Assembly: GCA_030144725.1 (NCBI GenBank)
Contig: JASKMD010000005.1
Coordinates: 2,597,476 to 2,661,475 of the forward strand
Length of the DNA: 64,000 nucleotides
DNA from: Haematococcus lacustris
Lineage: Eukaryota; Chlorophyta; Chlorophyceae; Chlamydomonadales; Haematococcaceae
Direction of reading: 5' to 3'
The position numbers were made by a program, and so were the translations under genes. The notes beneath the pieces were generated by a model. The model saw nothing but the letters and a program-made list of their open reading frames with translations, had not been told where the DNA came from and did no database searches. Of the stretch, positions 10,330-21,187 are shown piece by piece (position 1 is the stretch's first letter; each line of letters opens with the position of its first letter).

Positions 10330-12432
10330 TGTATATACTGTATCCATAGGTCCGTAGGGCGAACCGTAAGTGCAAGGTCATCATTTTGCGAAAGTGAGTA
10401 TGCAGATTGGTGCTACCCTGACCGGCTGCCCTGCTGCTGCCCTACCCTGACCGGCTGCCCTGATGCTGCCCTACCCTGATCGGCTGCCCAGCTGCCCTGC
10501 TGCTGCCCTACCCTGACCGGCTGCCCTGCTGCTGCCCTACCCTGACCGGCTGCCCTGATGCCCTGCTACTGCCCTACCCTGCCCGCCTGCTGCCCTACCC
10601 TGACTTGTTGCCCTGCTGCTGCCCTACCCTGACCGGCTGCCCTGATGCCCTGCTGCTGCCCTACCCTGACCGGCTGCCCTGATGCCCTGCTGCTGCCCTA
10701 CCCTGACTGGCTTCCCGGCTGCCCTGCTGCTGCCCTACCCTGACCGGCTGCCCTGATGCCCTGCTGCTGCCCTACCCTGATGGCTGCCCGACTGCCCTGC
10801 TGCTGCCCTACCCTGATGGCTGCCAGGCTGACCTGCTGCTGCCCTACCCTGACCGGCTTCCCGGCTGCGCTGCTGCAGTCCTACCCTGACCGGCTGCCCT
10901 GCTGCTGCCCTACCCTGATGGCTGCCCGGCTGCCCTGCTGCTACCCTACCCTGACCGGCTGCCCTGATGCCCTGCTGCTGCCCTACCCTGACCGGCTGCC
11001 CTGATGCCCTGCTGCTGCCCTACCCTGCCCGGCTGCTGCCCTACCCTGACTTCTTGCCCTGCTGCTGCCCTACCCTGACCGGCTTCCCGGCTGCCCTGCT
11101 GCTGCCCTACCCTGACCGGCTGCCCTGATGCCCTGATGCTGCCCTACCCTGACCGGCTGCCCTGATGCCCTGCTGCTGCCCTACCCTGACTGGCTTCCCG
11201 GCTGCCTTGCTGCTGCCCTACCCTGACCGGCTGCCCTGATGCCCTGCTGCTGCCCTACCCTGATGGCTGCCCGACTGCCCTGCTGCTGCCCTACCCTGAC
11301 CGGCTGCCCTGATGCCCTGCTGCGCTGCTGCTGCCCTCCCCTGATGGCTGCCCTGCTGCCCTGCTGCTGCCCTACCCTGACCGGCTGCCCTGATGCCCTG
11401 CTACTGCCCTACCCTGCCCGCCTGCTGCCCTACCCTGACTTGTTGCCCTGCTGCTGCCCTACCCTGACCGACTGCCCTGATGCCCTGCTGCTGCCCTACC
11501 CTGACTGGCTTCCCGGCTGCCCTGCTGCTGCCCTACCCTGACCGGCTGCCCTGATGCCCTGCTGCTGCCCTACCCTGACTGGCTTCCCGGCTGCCCTGCT
11601 GCTGCCCTACCCTGACCGGCTGCCCTGATGCCCTGCTGCTGCCCTACCCTTACTGGCTTCCCGGCTGCCCTGCTGCTGCCCTACCCTGACCGGCTGCCCT
11701 GATGCCCTGCTGCGCTGCTGCTTCCCTACCCTGATGGCTGCCCGGCTGCCCTGCTGCTGCCCTACCCTGACCGGCTGCCCGGCTGCCATGTCCGGGTCTC
11801 GTCGCCACATTCCTCGTATGCATCAGGTGGTTCCCGTGCAATGACTGTCATGGCTGGCTGGCTGCATATCGCAGCGACTTGCATTTGAACCGCGATTCCG
11901 GACACACCGCAGGTACGGTGGATTGTGCGCCCTGCATCCTTTGCACTATCACGGTCAAACCTTTGGTATTCGGGGTACGCTACGTATACGTATATGCATG
12001 GCACGGCTTGAAGGCCAAATGCAATCATCCAGCCTACTTGTCGCAATGCCCTGTTAGAGCGGCACGGAGGAGGGTCGCATGAGGAGGCTATTAGAGCTGG
12101 CTACGCTGTAGCTCGTCAGCAGCCGTAGCCAAATGTGGCTGCAGCCTGACTCGTTTGACCTTTTGGCTGTGAACCGTTTGACTTTTTGACGGTCCGCTGA
12201 CTTTGAACTATCTCTGCGCTGAATGCATCGCCATCGTTTGCTGAGCCAGGTTCGCTGGTAGCTACTATTTGTGGGGCGTTAAAACCGCAGATCGGAAGTC
12301 GATCTCACGGCACAGTGCATCTTTCGCGATTCTGTGCGGAGGGAGTCCTTACATATTTATTGCGAGGCTGTGCGCGCAATCGCAGGCCGTTCCGCCGACC
12401 CCCCCCCCCCTAGCAGTTTTAATAGTATAGAT
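10330..12432. repeat. 2.1-kb tandem duplication, unit 1
   Basis: The unit comprises a ~75-bp lead-in (ATGTATATACTGTATCCATA onwards), a minisatellite array and ~650 bp of unique sequence ending TTTAATAGTATAGATG. It is repeated head to tail at 12431-14460. The unique part (about 11786-12432) has no recognisable gene. It contains two short near-repeats around GTTTGACCTTTT and GTTTGACTTTTT, and a run of ten or more C before TAGCAGTTTTAATAG. Confidence 0.93.
10404..11785. repeat. 37-bp minisatellite array B
   Basis: The second array of the 37/29-nt unit, with the same order of variant units as array A. Its right end, missing from A because of the gap, passes directly into unique sequence at about 11785. 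Confidence 0.93.
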
Positions 12433-14460
12433 GTATATACTGTATCCATAGGTCCGTAGGGCGAACCGTAAGTGCAAGGTCATCATTTTGCGAAAGTGAG
12501 TATGCAGATTGGTGCTACCCTGACCGGCTGCCCTGCTGCTGCCCTACCCTGACCGGCTGCCCTGATGCTGCCCTACCCTGATCGGCTGCCCAGCTGCCCT
12601 GCTGCTGCCCTACCCTGACCGGCTGCCCTGCTGCTGCCCTACCCTGACCGGCTGCCCTGATGCCCTGCTACTGCCCTACCCTGCCCGCATGCTGCCCTAC
12701 CCTGACTTGTTGCCCTGCTGCTGCCCTACCCTGACCGGCTGCCCTGATGCCCTGCTGCTGCCCTACCCTGACCGGCTGCCCTGATGCCCTGCTGCTGCCC
12801 TACCCTGACTGGCTTCCCGGCTGCCCTGCTGCTGCCCTACCCTGACCGGCTGCCCTGATGCCCTGCTGCTGCCCTACCCTGATGGCTGCCCGACTGCCCT
12901 GCTGCTGCCCTACCCTGATGGCTGCCAGGCTGACCTGCTGCTGCCCTACCCTGACCGGCTTCCCGGCTGCGCTGCTGCAGTCCTACCCTGACCGGCTGCC
13001 CTGCTGCTGCCCTACCCTGATGGCTGCCCGGCTGCCCTGCTGCTACCCTACCCTGACCGGCTGCCCTGATGCCCTGCTGCTGCCCTACCCTGACCGGCTG
13101 CCCTGATGCCCTGCTGCTGCCCTACCCTGCCCGGCTGCTGCCCTACCCTGACTTCTTGCCCTGCTGCTGCCCTACCCTGACCGGCTTCCCGGCTGCCCTG
13201 CTGCTGCCCTACCCTGACCGGCTGCCCTGATGCCCTGATGCTGCCCTACCCTGACCGGCTGCCCTGATGCCCTGCTGCTGCCCTACCCTGACTGGCTTCC
13301 CGGCTGCCTTGCTGCTGCCCTACCCTGACCGGCTGCCCTGATGCCCTGCTGCTGCCCTACCCTGATGGCTGCCCGACTGCCCTGCTGCTGCCCTACCCTG
13401 ACCGGCTGCCCTGATGCCCTGCTGCGCTGCTGCTGCCCTCCCCTGATGGCTGCCCTGCTGCCCTGCTGCTGCCCTACCCTGACCGGCTGCCCTGATGCCC
13501 TGCTACTGCCCTACCCTGCCCGCCTGCTGCCCTACCCTGACTTGTTGCCCTGCTGCTGCCCTACCCTGACCGGCTGCCCTGATGCCCTGCTGCTGCCCTA
13601 CCCTGACTGGCTTCCCGGCTGCCCTGCTGCTGCCCTACCCTGACCGGCTGCCCTGATGCCCTGCTGCTGCCCTACCCTGACTGGCTTCCCGGCTGCCCTG
13701 CTGCTGCCCTACCCTGACCGGCTGCCCTGATGCCCTGCTGCGCTGCTGCTGCCCTACCCTGATGGCTGCCCGGCTGCCCTGCTGCTGCCCTACCCTGACC
13801 GGCTGCCCGGCTGCCATGTCCGGGTCTCGTCGCCACATTCCTCGTATGCATCAGGTGGTTCCCGTGCAATGACTGTCATGGCTGGCTGGCTGCATATCGC
13901 AGCGACTTGCATTTGAACCGCGATTCCGGACACACCGCAGGTACGGTGGATTGTGCGCCCTGCATCCTTTGCACTATCACGGTCAAACCTTTGGTATTCG
14001 GGGTACGCTACGTATACGTATATGCATGGCACGGCTTGAAGGCCAAATGCAATCATCCAGCCTACTTGTCGCAATGCCCTGTTAGAGCGGCACGGAGGAG
14101 GGTCGCATGAGGAGGCTATTAGAGCTGGCTACGCTGTAGCTCGTCAGCAGCCGTAGCCAAATGTGGCTGCAGCCTGACTCGTTTGACCTTTTGGCTGTGA
14201 ACCGTTTGACTTTTTGACGGTCCGCTGACTTTGAACTCTCTCTGCGCTGAATGCATCGCCATCGTTTGCTGAGCCAGGTTCGCTGGTAGCTACTATTTGT
14301 GGGGCGTTAAAACCGCAGATCGGAAGTCGATCTCACGGCACAGTGCATCTTTCGCGATTCTGTGCGGAGGGAGTCCTTACATATTTATTGCGAGGCTGTG
14401 CGCGCAATCGCAGGCCGTTCCGCCGACCCCCCCCCCCTAGCAGTTTTAATAGTATAGATG
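12431..14460. repeat. 2.1-kb tandem duplication, unit 2
   Basis: Repeats 10330-12432 with an offset of 2102 in the array and 2028 afterwards, a 74-nt contraction equal to two 37-nt units. The array occupies about 12506-13813. The end of unit 1 (TAGATG) runs straight into the lead-in ATGTATATAC, so the junction shares the trinucleotide ATG. After 14460 the sequence is unique. Confidence 0.93.
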
Positions 14461-15490
14461 CTTTGATACATTGCATTCTTTCGTGATTGTAAGCATGGGG
14501 GTGGAAACCTGCCATAGTCTTCCTCTTGCCTCCTTATTTCGGATGTCTTCTGTATTTTTGGAGACCGGGAAAGAGTAAACAATACATTACTCTTGTCCTT
14601 TGGGAAGGTAATCAAACAATAAGTTGACCTTGACGAAACTTGCAGCAATGGACTAGTTTGTGGCTTAGGGGATCAGTGCCGCCGACGCAGCTGATAATCT
14701 GCACTGCGAGCTCCTCAAAAATGCAACTAAAACCAGCAAAGTTGCTAACTTCGGCCTGGGATTTGGCACATAGCCCTACGTTGCTATTATTAGGATGGGA
14801 ATTGAACAGTAACTCATGTATATGCTTGATTGGTAAGATATCGCTGAGGTGTTGTACTGTACCACTCGGTGGTGCATTACTGCACAATGGGGTACTATGC
14901 AGCAGTGCACCAGGGACAGGTGCAGTGTCGCACCATGAGAAGCAAATAAAACCTAAAGGAACAACAATCTCCAGACCAGCAAATTATTCAATAGATTACC
15001 AACATAAGTACTTTATCGCATCATAGTACTAATAGACTGAATTTGGTGTAGTTTTGCATGATGAGGTTTGGTGCAGTGTTGCAACATTAGGTACGGTGCA
15101 GTACTGCTCCATGAGGAGTAAACAAAACTAGGTAACTAACTATTATATATATGGTTCACGTATCTCTCAAATTATCCCTTCAAATCGCTAGTTGTGCACT
15201 GATGTGCGTGTGTGCTTATGGATGTAGAACAACACGTCCAAATGTCTCTCGATTGTCAAGCGGCAGTGATTGAGAAGCGACTACCTAGGAGACCTTGCAA
15301 GTTGTTCAACTTATGACCTTCTCTTGGGCACAACCCTGCCACATCGCCCAGCACACCGTCCGCTCTCACACGCACCGGCAAGGTGCGTGAGAACTAGTTG
15401 CATCTCTCTAAGATTTAGCCCACCCTACAAGCCGTGCCAGCATGCGGCGGTTAAAGCCCAACTGTCAAGCACCTGAAGCTCATGCAACTT
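14461..15490. other. AT-richer intergenic region with a diverged direct repeat
   Basis: No recognisable gene. A ~34-nt motif, GGTGCAGT-n3-GC(A/T)CCATGAG-n-AG-n-AAA-n-AAAAC, occurs around 14920-14952 and again around 15098-15130, with weaker versions between. The drop in GC against the flanks suggests old inserted or intergenic DNA. Confidence 0.4.
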
Positions 15491-15499
15491 GACTACTAC

Positions 15500-16590
15500 A
15501 GCAAGCTGGACGAGTCCACTTTCATGGGGTGGTATAGAAGGGCTCCCTCACACAGCTGACGGAGCAGGCCCAAGCGAGCCCATTCCAGGGCGCGGGCCAC
15601 CACCGTGTCCCCACCGCTGGCAGGAGAGCCACGCTTGGCACCATCCTCCCATTGAAGGTGCAAGAGGTTGCTGATGTTATTGGTGGTTGCTGCTTCTGAT
15701 GCTGGCCCATGCTAACCCATCATAATTGGGCCGTTCATATAGATTGAGATCAAGGACTGCCTAAGGCTCTGAGAGAAGGGGTTGCTGCCCTAAACCATGT
15801 GACGGCGCGCAGTATCATGATGATTGTCATCCAACAGAGGGAGACCCAACTGTTGGCAAGCAATTGTGGTCCGCTGTACCTGTCAGCTCACTTCGTGCGT
15901 GACTCCTTGGAGCACCAGCTCAATTGAGTGACAAGGTGAGCAGCATCATGTGTTCCAGTACATGGCCCTCACATTGTATGAACATGCCGTGCAAGAAAGG
16001 GACTGGAGACAGCCAACACCTCCCCGCCAATTGGCAGCGCCTGGTGAATGACATGAACACGCGGGTAGCACTTCTCTTGTTTGCAAAGGGAGTCCCCTGA
16101 GCTCTTCTACTCCATGGACGACACCTTTCTCGTTCCTCGCACCCATGGCCGGCAGCACTACGCTCGCTGAGCAGGGCAGCAAGCAAGTGTACGTGGCAGC
16201 CTCTGAGCAGAAGAAGGGCATCACCGTGTGCCTCACTGTCAAGGCCTCTGGGAATGTTTTGTCAATGCAGCTGATCTACGAGAGCAGGACAGATCTCAGC
16301 ACCGCCGGTGCCAAGCCGAAGCATGTGAAGGCATGGCAACCCTTGGCAGCTTGAGTGGCCACGGATGCAGCAGGCCATGATGTCACCGCCACACCGTCCT
16401 ACTGGGTGACAGGGGTCAGCCACAAACAGCTCTTTGAGCGTGTCTTCTTGCCTAACTACAAGCGCACATGTGTGGCATGCGGCTATGACCTGGACGTGTA
16501 TGCCGTGCACAAGAAGAGGAGTGTGCAGAGTTAAATCCTGGAAACCTATCCCTTCGTGCACTTCCTCTTTGTGCCCACCGGTTGACAGTT
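15500..16590 (+). pseudogene. pogo/Tc1-type DDE transposase, decayed
   Basis: Pieces of a pogo-like transposase are visible in order but in different frames. They are DESTFMGWYR (about 15508), a helical linker around LREKGVAALNHVTARSI, NWQRLVNDMNTRVALLLFA (about 16030), FYSMDDTFLVP (about 16105, the first catalytic Asp region), then after a +1 shift KQVYVAA and KGITVCLTVKASG with VLSMQLIYESRT. Beyond a TGA come HDVTATPSYWVT and LFERVFLPNY, and finally YPFVHFLFVPTG, equal to the usual 'h-h-F-VP-G' block before the third acidic residue. At least three in-frame stops and two frameshifts make it a pseudogene. In the family this enzyme cuts and pastes at TA. Recognition rests on motif order. Confidence 0.6.
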
Positions 16591-16610
16591 GTTGGTAGAG
16601 AGACCACAAC

Positions 16611-16770
16611 AGTTGACTATGTGGATCATATGATGTTAGAGAGATCATATGTGGATCATATAATGTTGATATGTGGATCATTGATATGTGGATCATTGAT
16701 ATGTTGATATGTGGATCATTGATATGTGGATCATATGATGTTGATATGTGGATTATATGATGTTAATGCG
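16611..16770. repeat. AT-rich minisatellite, TGTGGATCAT units
   Basis: Irregular tandem units of GATATGTGGATCATATGATG and GATATGTGGATCATT. They follow directly after the transposase relic. Confidence 0.85.
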
Positions 16771-18505
16771 AGATTAATGGGGTGGGAAGTTTGATTATTT
16801 CTATGCACCAATACGTTCTCAAAGTCAGCTGTTAACGTACTTTGGCCATCGGGCAACAAATTATAGTTTCCAAGGCCTCGGGAATCAAAAGTGAGACTAC
16901 AGTCGAAAGAAAATACATCAGTGTGGCATGTGGAATACTTTAGTGGGTAAGGTGCTAGATTGTTGTAAAACGGACTCAAAGATGACCATGCACAGGTCAA
17001 GGATGAGCCTGGACATGCTCTGGGATCGCCTAGGGATGGAGACAAAAGATAAACTTGCCAAGGTCTAACATCTTGCGACAAAACCTGAGCAGGCTTCGCC
17101 TGTCTTTTGGCAAGTGCAATATCAAGCCAACCACATTGAGTTTTGCAATGAGGTTGATGGCCATGGGTCGGCCTTTCAAGGGGCTATCTAGGGAATACCT
17201 CACGGGAGTTACTCAGTCTGACCTTGTCTTCCGCGTTTTATATTCCTACTAGCGAATGGTTTATATTGCTATGTCGCAAGTCGACGATGTTTGCGACAAC
17301 ACTATCGAATGCGTTGTGTGCCATCTTGGCTGAGTGCTGCCTCATGTACGTCCGTATCAATCCGTGCATTACAAATGTCACCCATGGGCACGTATTGTTT
17401 CAGTGGATGGCTCCCTTTCGTCACCATGGTCCCAACGCTCACCTTCAATACATCATCTTAAACTTTCTAATGACCGATATTGCTCGGTGTACAATGTCGA
17501 ATAGCTCCGTACAGCCAGTTTCTATCACAGAAATGGTCAGGGTGATGGGTTGAACACAAGCCCATTACTACATTGCTAGCAATCGTCAATGCTTGCACCA
17601 GTTGTGACATGTGCCCCATCAAGTTGTTGTTGCTCAAGAAGGGAAGCTCTTCCCCGCTGACACTAGCTGCTAACGATGTTGAGTTGAGGTGCTAAGCCAC
17701 TGTTCCACCACTTGATGAGTCAACTTCAAACTCAAGGTTCTAGTTTTCTTTTCGCCCTAGACAGCTTCCCTTCTTAGAGGTGAGATCCATTACACATATC
17801 ACTTAGTTTCCACATGAGTTCCACTTTCCAGGTTCCAGGTGAGCAGGCAGACCCGGGGTGGGTGGGGCGCTAAGGCGCTAAGGACCCGGGTCTTCCCTTT
17901 CAGGCTTCTACTATTCAAGGCTGGCTTGCACTCACTCAAACCATGTTTCCATCGTGTGACACCACCACCACCGGGTCTGCCCAGACTCCATGCACTGGGC
18001 ACTTGACGCCGTAGCTGGGTGTGGGTATAGATGATGATGGATTTACATCGTTGTGACAATTAGCCTGGTATGGTTGCTTGGCCTTGCCCACATAGCAGTT
18101 TGGGCCTGGTGACTAGCAACCCGCTCCATGGCAACATGCACATACATGTATGGGGCAACTATGGTTAAGCAGCAAGTGCAGAAGTCCTGACCCTACTTAG
18201 GGTTGCAGGACCAAACTTGTGGTGTTGTTGCTGTTGTTGTTGCCATTGCTGTGCATTCAATGTGCAGTGCAAGGCCAACGACAGCTTTAAGATGCATGTC
18301 GCTCCTTCTATGCTGTGGTGGGCTCCACAAGGAACACATGATGCTTGGATGGGCATGGGACATCATCTCTTTTAGCTCTCCCTCTCTTGGCTTACCCAGT
18401 CCTCCTAACTATTATATCCCCTTGGCATTGAAGTGTGATAACTACTATAACTGACTCACCAGGAGCAGCCACAGCACGAAGCGGCTTGGGTATGGGACGG
18501 GTAAC
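16771..18505. other. Intergenic, no supported gene
   Basis: Open frames up to about 110 codons occur but none has a recognisable motif. 17088-17290 hints weakly at a PIF1-like helicase C-terminus (SFAMRLMAMG, then a stop, then RMVYIAMSQVDD) but is too weak to call. 17560-18060 is without structure. Confidence 0.35.
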
Positions 18506-18511
18506 TCTGAG

Positions 18512-21146
18512 TCACTCCATGCCGAGCAGCGATGTGCTGTCGTCATAAGCCTGCATCAGCCGCCTGATGTGCGCCACCTCAGCCTTCCTGCGCTGCAGCT
18601 CCTCAACAGCCGCAGGCAACACCTACATGCAGCAAGGCAGGACAGCATGACACCACCACACCCTGATGCGCTTACACTGCTGCTCGGCTTTCCTGCCGCT
18701 TGCAATCTGAGCATGGACTTGCAACAAGTCAAGTGCCACCACACCACCACACCACCACACCACCACCACACCACACCACAAGTCAAGTCAAGTGACACCA
18801 CCACCCCACCACCATTACACCACAAGTCAAGTGACACCGTAAGCCACAAGGCATCAGAAGGCTAGGAGACACACCCCTGGGAGCGTACACCTGGGATGCA
18901 TGGTGCAGCATGGTGTTGCATGATGCAACATGGTAATGCATGTAATCATTGCAGTTAGGGGGAGCAGCATGTGGGCATGGAATGTCCTATTGTCAAGACC
19001 GATGACATCTCCACTAACATCAGTAGCAATACCACGAGCAGCAGCAGGAGCAGTGGCATAGCCATTTGCAACAGCAATGGTGTCATTACCACCACAAGCA
19101 CTGTGTTCTCATAGGCAGCATGCTCCACCCACACTCCAACGTTGAAGATGACAGAAGGCAGCTTGAGCCAACTCTTAAGTGCAACAGTAGAGGCAGTGGG
19201 GGTAGTGGGGCAGTTGCGGAGGTGGCAGCAGTGAGGGCAGTGACTGCAGTGGGGGCAATGGCAGCAGTGGAGGCAGCGGGGGCAGTGGCAGCGGTGGGGG
19301 CAGTGGCAACAGTTCCATGTCAGCTGTGGTCACGCCCTCCTCGCCCAACAGACTGGCCGCAGCGGCTAGGAGCAGGGGCATGACCAGCCAGCACTGTGGC
19401 TACTACCAGGGGTGTGATGAGGAGTGATGCCCAGAGTGTGAGGATCCATCACACATGCCTGATCAGCAGGATGCCCGTCGTGAGTGTAGTTAGACAGCTG
19501 ATGGTTTGGTGGGTGAGTGGGGAGAGGGGTGGCGGTTGTGGTCGAGGTGGGAAGAAGCAAGTGCTATGAGAATGGCCGATGATGGCCCACAGAGTGTTCC
19601 ATCAGCGGAAGCCGCCAGCCAGCCACCGCTCACATTGGTGGAAGCCCCTCCCAGCGTCTTCAACGAGCGCACGCTGTCCGCCTGCTGACGCACGCCGTCC
19701 TCCGCATGGGCCAAGTCAGTCTCTGACGGCACCTGCGCCCCGCATTAGCACGCGCACTTGCAATGCGAACCAGCATCACCAGCAGCCATGAGCTTTCCGC
19801 AGAGCAGAGCAGAGCAGGGCAGGGCAGGGCAGGGCTGGGCTGGGCTGGGCTGGGCTGGGCTGGGCTGGGCTGGGCTGGGCTGGGCTGGGCTGGGCTGGGC
19901 TGGGCTGGGCTGGGCTGGGCTGGGCTGGGCTGGGCTGGGCTGGGCTGGGCTGGGCTGGGCTGGGCTGGGCTGGGCTGGGCTGGGCTGGGCTGGGCTGGGC
20001 TGGGCTGGGCTGGGCTGGGCTGGGTGCTCAGTGGGCTCAGTGGACTGCTGCCAGCCCCACTCGCAACGGTTGCCTGTACCTGGTCAGGCAGCAGGGGGGG
20101 GACATGAGGTCGTCCCATCCGGCCATCTGCCCAGTGCCAGCGCTCCCACAACCAAGCAAAGCCCACTACTCGGCCTGCAGGTCAGGAGGGCAGCCCGGAC
20201 CTCATGCTGCTCAATGTGCCCAGCGCCCTCCAGTGAGGGTCATGAAGGGGCAAGGGGCAAGGACCATACGGCTCTTCACTGTTGGCACTGCTCATACCAG
20301 GATGGCAGCATAGCATCAGCTACTAGCCTGACCGCCCTTAGGCCACCTTACTGTGTGCTGCCCAACAGGCCGCCCCGCCCCGCCCCGCCCCGCCCCGCCC
20401 CGCCCCGCCCCGCCCCGCCCCGCCCCGCCCCGCCCCGCCCCGCCCCGCCCCGCCCCGCCCCGCCCCGCCCCGCCCCCGCCCCGCCCCGCCCCGCCCCGCC
20501 CCGCCCCGCCCCGCCCCGCCCCGCCCCGCCCCGCCCCGCCCCGCCCCGCCCCGCCCCGCCCCGCCCCGCCCCGCCCCGCCCCGCCCCGCCCCGCCCCGCC
20601 CCGCCCCGCCCCGCCCCGCCCCGCCCCGCCCCGCCCCGCCCCGCCCCGCCCCGCCCCGCCCCGCCCCCGCCCCGCCCCGCCCCGCCCCGCCCCGCCCCGC
20701 CCCGCCCCGCCCCGCCCCGCCCCGCCCCGCCCCGCCCCGCCCCGCCCCGCCCCGCCCCGCCCCGCCCCGCCCCGCCCCGCCCCGCCCCGCCCCGACCCGC
20801 CCCGCCCCGCCCCGCCCCGCCCCGCCCCGCCCCGCCCCGCCCCGCCCCGCCCCGCCCTGCCCCAGCATACATGTGTGACAGCAGCTCAGCCAGGGTTGTG
20901 TGCCCTGTGCCTGCTGCATGGCACTGACCTGAGGGCGAGGCCAGCTCACACACCAGCACCTGGGCGGTCAGCTGCATCTGCTGCAGGGCCGGGGGCTCAG
21001 GGCGGCCAGCCTGCAGGGCCAGGTGGAGAGACCCAAGGTTTCAGGTTCCTCCAGGCAAGTGTGGGGTGTGGGGGGGACCGCGGATACTGAAGATGCAGGG
21101 GGGGGGGGTCCACGTGCTGCTGCCACCTCTGCCAGCATTGCCGCTG

Positions 21147-21187
<41 letters not shown>

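Larger units (their letters stand above)
7352..11600. repeat. Segmental duplicate (copy B) of 2825-6851
   Basis: Position for position this repeats 2825-6851 in the same orientation. The offset is 4527 at the RT, 4536 after the pyrimidine tract and 4749 after the TTG tract. The only large difference is about 213 extra bases of TTG/GTA-rich repeat in B (around 9070-9345). The in-frame TAG and the YxDD frame break in RT are shared, so the element was already dead before duplication. Confidence 0.95.

Noticed and set aside
17055..17290. Possible PIF1/Helitron helicase C-terminus (SFAMRLMAMG, then YIAMSQVDD)
   Set aside because: The match is short, has an in-frame stop and no other helicase motif nearby. 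It may be chance.
19758..20977. Frames of up to 389 codons rich in Pro-Ala-Arg or Gly-Arg-Ala
   Set aside because: They are produced by the GGGCT and CCCCG pentanucleotide arrays, and equivalent frames are open on both strands at once.
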